32,568 nt of DNA, taken from positions 1 to 32,568 of the forward strand of contig JAOPWP010000166.1 of the NCBI GenBank assembly GCA_025965615.1, written 5' to 3'. The notes beneath the pieces were generated by a model that was not told where the DNA came from, ran no database searches, and saw nothing but the letters and a program-made list of their open reading frames with translations. This DNA comes from Frankiales bacterium (GTDB lineage Bacteria > Actinomycetota > Actinomycetes > Mycobacteriales > SCTD01). A program made the position numbers and the translations under genes. Below, piece after piece: positions 1 through 7,583 of this stretch (positions are counted from its first letter, which is position 1; each line of letters starts with the position of its first letter).

Positions 1-120
1 GGCGACGACGACGCGGATGCGGCCGGGGCTGGTCACGGAGGCCTCCGAGGGGGTCAGGGACAGGGACGCAGGCAGAGTACGCGCGCCCGTGTCCAGCATC
101 ACTGCCAGCGCCTCTCGCAC
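1..120 (-). CDS. Unrecognised protein, N-terminal fragment (runs off left edge)
   Basis: An open frame enters the window from the left edge on the minus strand. From a GTG at 120 it reads about 40 residues, and 36 of its 40 codons end in G or C, which fits a real gene in this genome and differs from the other frames. An in-frame GTG at 102 has a GAGAGG eight bases upstream and may be the true start. The last visible residues (GRIRVVVA) resemble the first beta strand of a receiver domain, but the following Asp pair lies outside the window, so this is only a guess. The gene is divergent from the M23 peptidase gene. Function not assigned. Confidence 0.4.
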   Translation of the reverse strand, partial: MREALAVMLDTGARTLPASLSLTPSEASVTSPGRIRVVVA

Positions 121-190
121 GCTGAGAAGCGGCTTTCCGGGCCCAGCTCGTCCACGTATCGGTGTCCCGGGCTTTGCCCTCAACCGTCCA

Positions 191-212
191 TGACGATAAC
201 GTGACGGTAACG
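191..212 (+). promoter_or_regulatory. 11-bp tandem direct repeat, candidate MtrA-type site
   Basis: Two adjacent 11-base units, TGACGATAACG (191-201) and TGACGGTAACG (202-212), differ at one base. This gives RTAACG-N5-RTAACG, one helical turn apart, 115 bases before the M23 peptidase start. MtrA of the MtrAB two-component system is known in corynebacteria and mycobacteria to bind direct repeats of a GTAAC-like hexamer and to control cell-wall peptidase genes. Assignment to MtrA is inference; the repeat itself is plain in the sequence. Confidence 0.5.
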
Positions 213-326
213 ACCTGCCCGCATCTCGTGCCTGTCACGTGATCAGGCCGGCACGCACGACCCGGATCCTCGGCCCCAGAGCGGGCCTGGTTCGGCTGTC
301 CCGCCCCCGATGACGGAGCCTCTTCC

Positions 327-1076
327 TTGCCCTCGAAGCAGTCCCGAGCGCGGCATGCCGCCCCCAGAGACCCTTCCCGTACCCGCGCCGTGCTGCCCGG
401 CGTCCTGCTGGCCGCGGCCGGTACGGCCTTCGCCGGACTCGCGGTCATGCCCACGGCGGCGGCCGAGCCCGCGCCACGCGTCACGGTCGCCCAGGCCCTG
501 GCACCGGTGGAGCTGCCGACGATGCAGCTGGCCGCAGCGCCCTCGGCCAACGTCGCGCTGATGGACGCCCTGCAGAAGGGCTCCGACATCGCCAACGCCC
601 CGGCGCCACTGCCCGCGGCTGTGGAGCCTGCACCTGTGGACCCCCGGGTGCCGGTGAAGGCCTCCCGTGACCGGTCCGCAGCAGCGCCGGACGGCGACTA
701 CGTCCGTCCGGGCACCGGTCGCATGACGTCGGGCTACGGACGCCGGTGGGGACGCCTGCACGCGGGCATCGACCTCGCCGCCGGGACGGGCTCCCCGATC
801 CGCGCGGTCGCCGGCGGCACGGTCATCGCCGCCGGGAACGAGGGCGGCTACGGCAACTGCGTCCGGATCCAGCACGCAGACGGCAGCGTCTCGCTCTACG
901 GCCACATGAGCTCGCTCATGGTCCGCAAGGGCGCCAAGGTCGGCGCGGGCGACCAGATCGGCCGCGAGGGCAACACCGGGCAGTCCACGGGTCCGCACCT
1001 GCACTTCGAGATCCGGATCAACGACGTCCCGATCAACCCCGTGCCCTGGCTCGCCAAGCACGGCATCAACGTCTGA
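327..1076 (+). CDS. Secreted M23-family metallopeptidase (LytM type)
   Basis: A 249-residue exported zinc endopeptidase expected to cut peptide cross-bridges of peptidoglycan outside the membrane. The start is a TTG with GGAG (315-318) eight bases upstream. Residues 1-46 are a signal peptide: Arg-rich n-region, hydrophobic segment about 22-40, then Ala-rich cleavage region TAAAEP. A Pro/Ala-rich linker follows to about residue 125. The LytM domain covers about 126-245, with the Zn ligands H145 and D149 (HAGID) and H226 of the HLHFE motif, plus H193 in YGHMS. No LysM, SH3 or coiled-coil domain is visible, so it is a short single-domain member. An 11-bp tandem repeat upstream suggests MtrA control. 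The family and export are secure; the cleaved bond is not. Confidence 0.9.
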   Translation: MPSKQSRARHAAPRDPSRTRAVLPGVLLAAAGTAFAGLAVMPTAAAEPAPRVTVAQALAPVELPTMQLAAAPSANVALMDALQKGSDIANAPAPLPAAVEPAPVDPRVPVKASRDRSAAAPDGDYVRPGTGRMTSGYGRRWGRLHAGIDLAAGTGSPIRAVAGGTVIAAGNEGGYGNCVRIQHADGSVSLYGHMSSLMVRKGAKVGAGDQIGREGNTGQSTGPHLHFEIRINDVPINPVPWLAKHGINV

Positions 1077-1084
1077 CAGCCCCC

Positions 1085-1101
1085 CGCACGCGCGGCGTGC
1101 G
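1085..1101 (+). terminator. Hairpin after M23 peptidase gene
   Basis: A perfect 7-bp stem (CGCACGC, 1085-1091, with GCGTGCG, 1095-1101) and 3-base loop begins nine bases after the stop codon. There is no T tract, as is common for high-GC actinobacterial terminators. A second small stem, GGCCG-TACG-CGGCC, lies at 1265-1278 just before the end of the convergent helicase gene. The rest of 1077-1298 shows no gene that I can support. Confidence 0.4.
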
Positions 1102-1298
1102 CAGCTGGACCGGCAGGACCTGCGGTGACGGCTCTCGCAGGCAACCTCACCTGTGAGACCGGGACCCTCGGGCTCATCGCGGTAGGGGCGTTCTCGACCG
1201 CGGGGCCGTGGCGGCACTCGGATCGCGGCCGTCGCGCAGGCGTCCTCGGCCTGCTGCAGATCAAGGCCGTACGCGGCCGCTGACCCGGCGCAGCAGGC

Positions 1299-3662
1299 TC
1301 AGAGCTTCTCGAGCGGGGCGTAGCGCAGCAGGAGCCACTTGGCCCCGGTGGCCCCGCCGAAGTCGACCTCGGCCTGCGTGCTGTCACCGGACCCGCGCGT
1401 GGCCGTCACCCTCCCGAGGCCGAAGGCGTCGTGGCTGACCCGGTCGCCCACCTCGAGCGAGGGGATGGGGCGCAAGCCCGGTCCTGCGACCCGGCCCCGC
1501 GGCGTCCCGACGATGCGCTCGGCCGCACGTGAGAGGGCCGGCGCGGGGGCGCTGACCGACGACTCGGACCGCTGCCAGTCGACGAGGTGGGCGGGGATCT
1601 CGTCGAGGAACCGGGAGGCGGGGTTCGCCCGTAGCTGGCCCCACACGCTGCGCACGGCCGACCGGCTGAGGTAGAGCCGCTCCCGCGCCCGGGTGATCCC
1701 GACGTAGGCCAGGCGCCGCTCCTCCTCGAGCTCGGAGCTGTCGCCGAAGACCCGCTCGTGCGGGAAGACGCCGTCCTCGAGCCCGGCCAGGAAGACGACG
1801 GGGTACTCGAGGCCCTTGGCCGCGTGCAGGGTCATGAGGGTGACGACCCCGTCGCCGTTGCCGTCCGCGTCGGGGATCTGGTCGGCGTCGGCCACGAGCG
1901 ACACCCGCTCCAGGAACTCCGACACGCCGCCCTCGGGGTGGTCCTCGCTGAACTCCCGTGCCACGCCGACGAGCTCGGAGAGGTTCTCCACCCGCCCCTC
2001 GTCCTGCGGGTCCACGCTCGCGGAGAGCTCGGCGAGGTAGCCGGTGCGGTCGAGCACCGCCTCGAGCACCTCGGCCGGCGGCATGTTGCCCGCGACCAGG
2101 GCGCGCAGCTCGTCCATCAGGTCGGCGAACTCGCGCACTGCCTTGGCGCTGCGGGTCGCCATGCCGCCGACCTCGTCGCACCGGCGGAGCGCCTCGGCGA
2201 AGGGCACCCGCTCGCGGGACGCGAAGGCCTCGAGGCACGCCTCGGCCCGGTCACCGATGCCGCGCCGCGGGGTGTTCAGGATGCGCCGGAGGCTGACCGT
2301 GTCGGTGGGGTTGGCCAGCACCCGCAGGTACGACAGGGCATCTCGCACCTCCTTGCGCTCGTAGAAGCGCACGCCGCCGACCACCTTGTAGGGCAGGCCG
2401 ACCCGGATGAACACCTCCTCGAACGACCGGGACTGCGCGTTGGTGCGGTAGAAGACGGCGACCTGGTGGGGCCGGACGCCGTGCGCGTCGCCGAGCCGGT
2501 CGACCTCGCCGGCGATGAAGGCCGCCTCGTCGTGCTCGTTGTCGGCGACGTAGCCCACGATCGGGTCGCCGGCCCCCGAGTCGGTCCACAGCCGCTTGTC
2601 CTTGCGCCCCGGGTTCTTGGCGATCACGGCGTTGGCGGCCGACAAGATGGTCTGGGTCGACCGGTAGTTCTGCTCCAGCAGGACGGTCGTGGCGTCGGGG
2701 TAGTCGACCTCGAAGTCGAGGATGTTGCGGATGTCGGCGCCACGGAAGGCGTAGATGGACTGGTCGGCGTCGCCCACGACGCACAGCTCGGCCGGCGGCA
2801 GCGCCCCCGCCGCCGGCGGCTCGGCGTGCCGGACCAGCGGACCGTCGTCGCGACGGGCCACCGGACCCGGGGACCCGGCGAGCTCGCGCACCAGCACGTA
2901 CTGCGCGTGGTTGGTGTCCTGGTACTCGTCCACCAGGATGTGCCGGAACCGGCGCCGGTAGTGCTCGGCGACGTCGGGGAAGGCCTGCAGCAGCGACACC
3001 GTCGTCATGATCAGGTCGTCGAAGTCGAGCGCGTTGGCCTCGCGGAGCCGCTCCTGGTAGCGGGCGTAGACCTCGGCCACCTGCTTGTCGTGCTCGGTGA
3101 CGGCGTTGGCCCGGGCCGTCTCCCCGTCGATCAGCTCGTTCTTGAGGTCGCTGACCTTGTTGGACATGGCCCGCGCCGGGAAGCGCTTGCTGTCGAGGTC
3201 GAGGTCGCGGCACACGAGGGTCATCAGCCTGAGGGAGTCGGCTGCGTCGTAGATCGAGAACTGGCTGGTGAACCCGAGCTTCTTGGCCTCGGCGCGCAGG
3301 ATGCGGACGCACGCGGAGTGGAAGGTCAGCACCCACATGACCCGGGCCCGGCCGCCGACGAGGGCCGACACCCGCTCCTTCATCTCACCGGCGGCCTTGT
3401 TGGTGAAGGTGATCGCCAGCACCTCGCCGGGCTGCACCCCACGCGCGGCCAGCAGGTAGGCGATCCGCGTGGTGAGCGCCTTGGTCTTGCCCGAACCGGC
3501 CCCGGCGACGATCAGCAGGGGCCCGCCCTCGTGCACGACAGCGGCTCGCTGCTGGGGGTTCAGGCCCTTCAGCAGGCGCTCGACGTCGACCCGCGGAGCG
3601 GCCGCGGGAGCAGCCAGGACGGCGGGTGCGAAGTCGTCGGGGGCGAACAGGGTCACCTCCAC
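1299..3662 (-). CDS. pcrA: ATP-dependent DNA helicase UvrD/PcrA
   Basis: A superfamily 1A 3'-5' helicase of about 787 residues for nucleotide excision repair and removal of proteins or stalled RNA polymerase from DNA. It has the Q-motif region (LNPQQRAAV), Walker A GAGSGKT (residues 54-60), Walker B with DEYQDT, GDADQSIYAFRGA, QNYRST, and the late motifs TLHAAKGLEYPVVFLAGLEDG and VGITRARERL. The C-terminal tail (EVGDRVSHDAFGLGRV...) is the Tudor-like RNA-polymerase-binding module usual in Gram-positive PcrA. A Pro/Ala-rich insert of about 35 residues lies between DEYQDT and CVVGDADQ. The open frame extends to 3788, but that would overlap the divergent deacetylase gene. GTG at 3662 or at 3656 is the likely start; neither has a well-spaced Shine-Dalgarno, so leaderless translation is possible. 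Confidence 0.95.
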   Translation of the reverse strand: MEVTLFAPDDFAPAVLAAPAAAPRVDVERLLKGLNPQQRAAVVHEGGPLLIVAGAGSGKTKALTTRIAYLLAARGVQPGEVLAITFTNKAAGEMKERVSALVGGRARVMWVLTFHSACVRILRAEAKKLGFTSQFSIYDAADSLRLMTLVCRDLDLDSKRFPARAMSNKVSDLKNELIDGETARANAVTEHDKQVAEVYARYQERLREANALDFDDLIMTTVSLLQAFPDVAEHYRRRFRHILVDEYQDTNHAQYVLVRELAGSPGPVARRDDGPLVRHAEPPAAGALPPAELCVVGDADQSIYAFRGADIRNILDFEVDYPDATTVLLEQNYRSTQTILSAANAVIAKNPGRKDKRLWTDSGAGDPIVGYVADNEHDEAAFIAGEVDRLGDAHGVRPHQVAVFYRTNAQSRSFEEVFIRVGLPYKVVGGVRFYERKEVRDALSYLRVLANPTDTVSLRRILNTPRRGIGDRAEACLEAFASRERVPFAEALRRCDEVGGMATRSAKAVREFADLMDELRALVAGNMPPAEVLEAVLDRTGYLAELSASVDPQDEGRVENLSELVGVAREFSEDHPEGGVSEFLERVSLVADADQIPDADGNGDGVVTLMTLHAAKGLEYPVVFLAGLEDGVFPHERVFGDSSELEEERRLAYVGITRARERLYLSRSAVRSVWGQLRANPASRFLDEIPAHLVDWQRSESSVSAPAPALSRAAERIVGTPRGRVAGPGLRPIPSLEVGDRVSHDAFGLGRVTATRGSGDSTQAEVDFGGATGAKWLLLRYAPLEKL

Positions 3663-3737
3663 GAGTCTAGGTACGGGGTCCGACCGACCGGTGCCGCAGG
3701 ATGGTCCCGACGAGGACCACGTTCGAGAGGAACCGGC

Positions 3738-4460
3738 ATGACAGCGCCCGACAGGACGGTCGAGCGAGCGCTCGTCGTCGTCGCCCACCCTGACGACGCC
3801 GACTTCGGGGCCGCAGGAACCATCGCCAGCTGGACGGCGGCCGGCATCGACGTGTCGTACTGCCTGTGCACCGACGGTGACGCCGGCGGCTTCGACCCCG
3901 ACGTCCCCCGCAGCGACATCGCCGGGATCCGCCGGGCCGAGCAGCGGGCAGCGGCCAAGGAGGTCGGCGTCGAGGACGTCGTCTTCCTGGGCTACCCCGA
4001 CGGCCGGCTCACGCCGAGCATCGAGCTCCGGCGGGACATCTCACGGGTGATCCGCCAGCGTCGCCCGCAGCGCATGCTCGTCCAGTCGCCCGAGCGCAAC
4101 TGGGACCGCATCCACTCCTCGCACCCCGACCACCTGGCCGCCGGGGAGGCTGCGATGTGCGCCGTCTACCCCGACGCGCGCAACCCGTTCGCCCACCTCG
4201 AGCTCGCCGCGGAGGGTCACGAGGCCTGGACCGTCGAGGAGGTCTGGGTCATGACCGCCGGCGCCGAGGCCAACCGCTACGTCGACGTGACGGAGCTGTT
4301 CGACCGCAAGCTCGCCGCCCTGCACGCCCACGTCTCGCAGACCGCGCACATGGAGGACCTCGACGGGATGCTCCGGACCTGGCTGGGGGCCAACTCGCGG
4401 CGTGCCGGGTTCGGTGACGACCGCTTGGCGGAGGCGTTCCGGGTGGTCAGCACGGCCTGA
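3738..4460 (+). CDS. PIG-L / LmbE-family zinc deacetylase
   Basis: A 240-residue N-acetylglucosaminyl deacetylase-fold protein. The metal-binding signature AHPDD is at residues 16-20 (ligands H17 and D20) and the second signature HPDH is at 129-132. GAGAGGA precedes the ATG at 3738. The family includes MshB and Mca of mycothiol metabolism, the actinobacterial cysteine-protecting thiol, and enzymes of glycolipid and antibiotic synthesis. This protein is shorter than MshB or Mca (about 290-300 residues) and matches the compact group annotated simply as PIG-L deacetylase, so the substrate is open. It is transcribed alone, divergent from pcrA and convergent with the UbiA gene. Confidence 0.88.
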   Translation: MTAPDRTVERALVVVAHPDDADFGAAGTIASWTAAGIDVSYCLCTDGDAGGFDPDVPRSDIAGIRRAEQRAAAKEVGVEDVVFLGYPDGRLTPSIELRRDISRVIRQRRPQRMLVQSPERNWDRIHSSHPDHLAAGEAAMCAVYPDARNPFAHLELAAEGHEAWTVEEVWVMTAGAEANRYVDVTELFDRKLAALHAHVSQTAHMEDLDGMLRTWLGANSRRAGFGDDRLAEAFRVVSTA

Positions 4461-4518
4461 GCTTCAGCCGGCGCCTCGACGAGCCCGCCCTGCCGGACGA
4501 GGTACGCCGGTCAGGCCG
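4453..4518. terminator. Long imperfect hairpin between convergent genes (bidirectional terminator candidate)
   Basis: The left arm has three blocks, CGGCCTGA (4453-4460), CCGGCG (4468-4473) and CCTCG (4474-4478). The right arm has their exact complements in mirrored order, CGAGG (4498-4502), CGCCGG (4505-4510) and TCAGGCCG (4511-4518). That gives 19 pairs interrupted by a 7-base bulge on the left and a 2-base bulge on the right, with a 19-base loop. The outer arms contain the stop codons of both convergent genes (TGA ending at 4460, and the complement of TGA at 4511-4513). No T tract. Confidence 0.55.
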
Positions 4519-5584
4519 AGAGGGGCAGGCCGATGTCGGCGACTGCCGCCACCAGCAGCCCGAGGACCAGCAGGCCGCCGGCTCGGCGCACGTGCAGGAA
4601 ACAGATGGCGGCGAACCACAGGGGCCAGACCGGGAAGCCCGGGGGCGGCTCGTCCGGTCGCGGACGGCGCAGCGCGCCCGCAGCCTTGCGCAGCACCGGC
4701 AGGGCTCCCGCCACGAGCAGCACCGGCCACGGGAGGGCCCCGACCGCGACGGCCAGCCCGGTCGAGGCGTAGAAGGCGACGAGCAGAGTGATCGTGAGCC
4801 CGCGAGCCCGCCGCTCGCCGAGCACGACCGGGAGGGTGCGCGTGCCGGTGGCATCGTCGTACGCGATCTTGTCGATGTGCTTGCCCATCAGCACCGCGGT
4901 GCACAGCAGCCCGTACGGGACCGAGGCCAGCCAGACCTGCCACGGGAGCTCGCCGACAGCGGTGAAGGAGGTGCCCGCGATCATCAGGGGCCCCCACACG
5001 AGGAACACGTCGGCCTCGCCGAGACCGCGCGCCTTCAGCCGCAGCGGCGGCGCGGTGTAGGCCACCGACAGCACGATGCCGGCCACCGCGAAGGCGACGA
5101 CGGGCCAGCCCCGCTGCGTCGCCAACCCGATCATGATCAGGAAGCAGGCCGCGTTCAGAGCGATCACCGCGATCCCGAGCGACCGCCGCCGGACCATCCC
5201 GGACAGGAGCGGGTGCGGTGCGTACAGCGCGCGGGGGTAGGCGTCGGTGTCCAGCCCGACGTCGCTGTCCGACAGGTCGTTCATGATGTTGTTGCAGGCG
5301 TGGGCGAGCGTGATCCCGAGCACCGCCAGCAGGTAGAGCGGCCAGGAGAAGCCGTCCGCCCGCACGGACAGCAGGCCCGCGACGAGACCGGCGAGGACCG
5401 TCATCGGCAGCACGGCCGCCCGGGTGACGACCAGGCAGACGGTGACGACGTCGAGGGTGCGCAGGTCCGCGCCCGGAGGCGGGTTGGTGGTACGCAGCGC
5501 GTAGGCCCACGACCCCAGGCGGCCGGCGCGGGGCGGGGCCAGGAGCCGGCTGGTCCGAGCGCTCGTCCTCCCGTCCCGGCTCAC
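4511..5584 (-). CDS. UbiA-family membrane prenyltransferase
   Basis: An integral membrane protein of about 357 residues that joins a polyprenyl diphosphate to an acceptor, often a ring. Both Asp-rich, Mg-diphosphate-binding motifs are present: NDLSDSD within about residues 98-108, and DKIAYDD at about 238-244. Eight or nine hydrophobic helices surround them. Members acting on dihydroxynaphthoate (MenA) make menaquinone, but the sequence does not prove that substrate here. The open frame begins at 5650, inside the response-regulator gene. The GTG at 5584, 25 bases after that gene's stop, is the preferred start, though no clear Shine-Dalgarno is seen. It may be read from the upstream kinase/regulator transcript. 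Confidence 0.8.
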   Translation of the reverse strand: MSRDGRTSARTSRLLAPPRAGRLGSWAYALRTTNPPPGADLRTLDVVTVCLVVTRAAVLPMTVLAGLVAGLLSVRADGFSWPLYLLAVLGITLAHACNNIMNDLSDSDVGLDTDAYPRALYAPHPLLSGMVRRRSLGIAVIALNAACFLIMIGLATQRGWPVVAFAVAGIVLSVAYTAPPLRLKARGLGEADVFLVWGPLMIAGTSFTAVGELPWQVWLASVPYGLLCTAVLMGKHIDKIAYDDATGTRTLPVVLGERRARGLTITLLVAFYASTGLAVAVGALPWPVLLVAGALPVLRKAAGALRRPRPDEPPPGFPVWPLWFAAICFLHVRRAGGLLVLGLLVAAVADIGLPLSA

Positions 5585-5609
5585 GACGACGACGGTAGAC
5601 GGTGAGGCG

Positions 5610-6293
5610 TCAGACCAGCCGACGGTCGGCTGCCCACCGGGACAGCTCACGACGGTTCGACAGCTGCAGCTTGCGCAGCACCGACGAGACGTGGGTCTCC
5701 ACGGTCTTGCCGGAGATGAACAGCTCGGCCGCCACCTCCTTGTAGGTGTAGCCCCGGGCGATCAGCCGCAGGACGTCGCGCTCCCGCGCCGTCAGCCGGT
5801 CGAGGTCCGCGTGGTCGGCGGCCGGGGCGTCGTCGGGCACGGGCGGCGAGGACGAGAAGGCGTCGAGCACGAAACCGGCGAGGCGCGGCGAGAAGACCGC
5901 GTCCCCCCCGGCCACCCGTCGCACCGCGTCCGCGAGGTCCGTCCCGGAGATGCTCTTCGTCACGTAGCCCCGGGCCCCGCCGCGGATCACCCCGATGACG
6001 TCCTCGACGGCGTCGGACACCGACAGGGCGAGGAAGCGCGAGGACGGGGCGCCTGCGCCCACCCCGGACAGCACCGCCCGGCCACCCCCGTCGGGCATGT
6101 GCACGTCCAGGAGCACGACGTCGGGCTGCAGCGCCAGCACCATCGCGACGGCCTCCGCGACGGTCTCGGCCTCTCCGACCACGTCGAGCCCTGCGTCGGC
6201 GGAGGCCGCGAGCTCGCTGCGGACCCCCGCCCGGAACAGGCGGTGGTCGTCGACCAGGACCACCGTGAGCCGCCGCTCGGCCGGATCAGCCAC
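5610..6293 (-). CDS. NarL/LuxR-family response regulator of PspC sensor kinase
   Basis: A 227-residue cytoplasmic transcription factor. The receiver domain (about 9-125) has the acidic pair D15/D16, phospho-acceptor D63 in LLDVHMPDG, and K113. The C-terminal LuxR-type HTH (about 163-225) has LTARERDVLRLIARGYTYKEVA and the recognition helix SGKTVETHV. The GTG at 6293 has GGAGG six bases upstream and overlaps the kinase stop by eight bases, so the two are translationally coupled. Regulators of this type act as dimers on short inverted repeats. The twin palindromes at 7508-7548, in the promoter between the kinase and the divergent PspC gene, are the obvious target, implying autoregulation. Confidence 0.93.
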   Translation of the reverse strand: MADPAERRLTVVLVDDHRLFRAGVRSELAASADAGLDVVGEAETVAEAVAMVLALQPDVVLLDVHMPDGGGRAVLSGVGAGAPSSRFLALSVSDAVEDVIGVIRGGARGYVTKSISGTDLADAVRRVAGGDAVFSPRLAGFVLDAFSSSPPVPDDAPAADHADLDRLTARERDVLRLIARGYTYKEVAAELFISGKTVETHVSSVLRKLQLSNRRELSRWAADRRLV

Positions 6294-7473
6294 GCCGCAC
6301 CTCCAGTCGCACTTCCGTGCCCTCGGTCGAGCTGCGCACGACCGCCGTCCCGCCGTGGCGCTCCATCCGTCCGACGATCGACTGCGCGACGCCGAACCGG
6401 TCGTCGGGGATTGCGGCCGGGTCGAAGCCGTCGCCCCGGTCGCGCACGAAGACCTCGACGCACTCGGCCCCGACCTCGGCGTAGAGCGAGACCGAGGTGG
6501 CCCCGGAGTGGCGGGCCGCGTTGACGAGCGCCTCGCGCGCGGCGGCGACGAGGGCCAGAAGGGACGGGTCCGTCGCAGCGTCTCCCACGACGACCGTCTC
6601 CACCGTGACCCCGTGCACCTCCTCGACCTCGGCAGCGACCTGCTCCAGGGCAGCCGCCAGGGAGGCGTCGGCGCTCGCCGCCGACGGCGAGGCGTAGAGC
6701 CACCCCCGCAGCTCGCGCTCCTGCGTGCGGGCGAGCCGGTTCACCTCGCGCGGGTCGTCGGACGCCTTGCGGATCAGCGCGAGCGTCTGGAGCACGGAGT
6801 CGTGCACGTGCGCAGCCACCTCGGCCCGTTCCTGGGACCGGATCCGCTCCCGGCGCTCGGCGCGCAGGTCGGACGCCATCCGGAGCCACCACGGCCCCGT
6901 GAGCACGGCGAGGCCCAGCACGACCACGAAGGTGGAGAGCAACCCCTCGCGAGCCTGGCCGAGCTCGCCGATCGTGGCGAGGAACCCGATCAGCCCGAAG
7001 GCCAGCAGGATCCCGCCCCCGAAGAAGGCCAGCAGCCGCGTCCTCCTCGTCCCGCCAGCCGTGCGCCAGCGGGCGCGCTGCGCGGCGTCGGCCTGCTGCC
7101 ACACGAGCCCGATGCCGGCGGCGGCGAACAGCAGGGGGATGAGCGCCGGCGACGACAGCCCGAACCGCTGCAGCAGCAGGAGCCCGCCGACGGCGATGAC
7201 ACCGGCGGCGAGCAGCTGGGCCCGGTCCCGGTCCCGTGCCCGGGCAGGCGCCACCCCGCCGGCCCGGTCCGGGTCCTGGGGGACGACGACCCACAGCGCG
7301 CCGTACATCGCGAGACCCACCCCGTTGGCGAGGGTCAGGGCGAGGAAGGCGAGGCGCACGACCCGGGGAGGCAGCCCGAGGTGGGACGCCACACCGGCGG
7401 CCACGCCGCCGAGCAGGCGCCCCTCGCCGGCACGCACGACGCGCCGGTGCGCGAAGGGGGCGGCCGTGGTCAC
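6286..7473 (-). CDS. PspC-domain sensor histidine kinase
   Basis: A membrane sensor of about 395 residues. An N-terminal PspC domain (about 10-66, with GRLLGGVAAGVASHLGL and the helix ending in LWVVVPQDP) is followed by about four more hydrophobic helices (about 86-200). The HisKA_3 dimerisation box has phospho-acceptor H224 (HVHDSVLQTL), and the ATPase domain has REALVNAARHSGA (N box) and DRGDGFDP (G box). The open frame continues upstream through the operator to 7635; the GTG at 7473, just before the PspC homology, is the reasonable start. Its regulator follows with overlap, and a PspC protein is divergent. This matches the EsrISR cell-envelope-stress system reported in Corynebacterium and, more distantly, LiaFSR of Bacillota. 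The ligand is probably membrane or cell-wall damage (inference). Confidence 0.9.
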   Translation of the reverse strand: MTTAAPFAHRRVVRAGEGRLLGGVAAGVASHLGLPPRVVRLAFLALTLANGVGLAMYGALWVVVPQDPDRAGGVAPARARDRDRAQLLAAGVIAVGGLLLLQRFGLSSPALIPLLFAAAGIGLVWQQADAAQRARWRTAGGTRRTRLLAFFGGGILLAFGLIGFLATIGELGQAREGLLSTFVVVLGLAVLTGPWWLRMASDLRAERRERIRSQERAEVAAHVHDSVLQTLALIRKASDDPREVNRLARTQERELRGWLYASPSAASADASLAAALEQVAAEVEEVHGVTVETVVVGDAATDPSLLALVAAAREALVNAARHSGATSVSLYAEVGAECVEVFVRDRGDGFDPAAIPDDRFGVAQSIVGRMERHGGTAVVRSSTEGTEVRLEVRRG

Positions 7474-7507
7474 CTGACCAGCGTTCCACGTCCGCAGCGG
7501 ATCGGGC

Positions 7508-7548
7508 TCAGGGTTGGACCCTGCACGCGGTCCAGGGTCCAGCCCTGA
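7508..7548. promoter_or_regulatory. Twin 15-bp palindromes in divergent promoter, likely response-regulator operators
   Basis: Two copies of CAGGG-N5-CCCTG lie at 7509-7523 and 7533-7547, 24 bases apart. The whole block is also one larger inverted repeat: the 16-base arms 7508-7523 and 7533-7548 are complementary at 15 of 16 positions, with a 9-base spacer. It lies between the sensor kinase start (7473, minus) and the PspC protein start (7584, plus), so it can control both. Binding by the response regulator at 5610-6293 is inference. Confidence 0.7.
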
Positions 7549-7583
7549 TGTCGGACGGCGCGGACAGGACCATCGTCGACACC

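Noticed and set aside
235-242. TCACGTGA palindrome within CCTG-N8-TCAGG
   Set aside because: An 8-base palindrome is expected often by chance in 32 kb, and no regulator is suggested by the context.
121-326. Possible c-di-AMP (ydaO-type) riboswitch before the M23 peptidase
   Set aside because: Such riboswitches do precede actinobacterial wall hydrolases, but the conserved purine-rich segments of that class are not found here.
2820-2900. About 35-residue insert in PcrA between DEYQDT and CVVGDADQ, suspected as an intein or frameshift
   Set aside because: Too short for an intein, frame intact on both sides, and Pro/Ala-rich loops of varying length are plausible in this segment of actinobacterial PcrA.
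1758-3737. A very long plus-strand open frame (to 4460) opposite pcrA
   Set aside because: Only its last 240 residues, from ATG 3738, are a real protein. The part opposite pcrA is an antisense shadow made by high-GC codon use, with no recognisable domain.
5995-7548. 517-residue plus-strand open frame opposite the PspC kinase
   Set aside because: Low-complexity Arg/Pro/Gly translation; the minus strand has all histidine kinase motifs.
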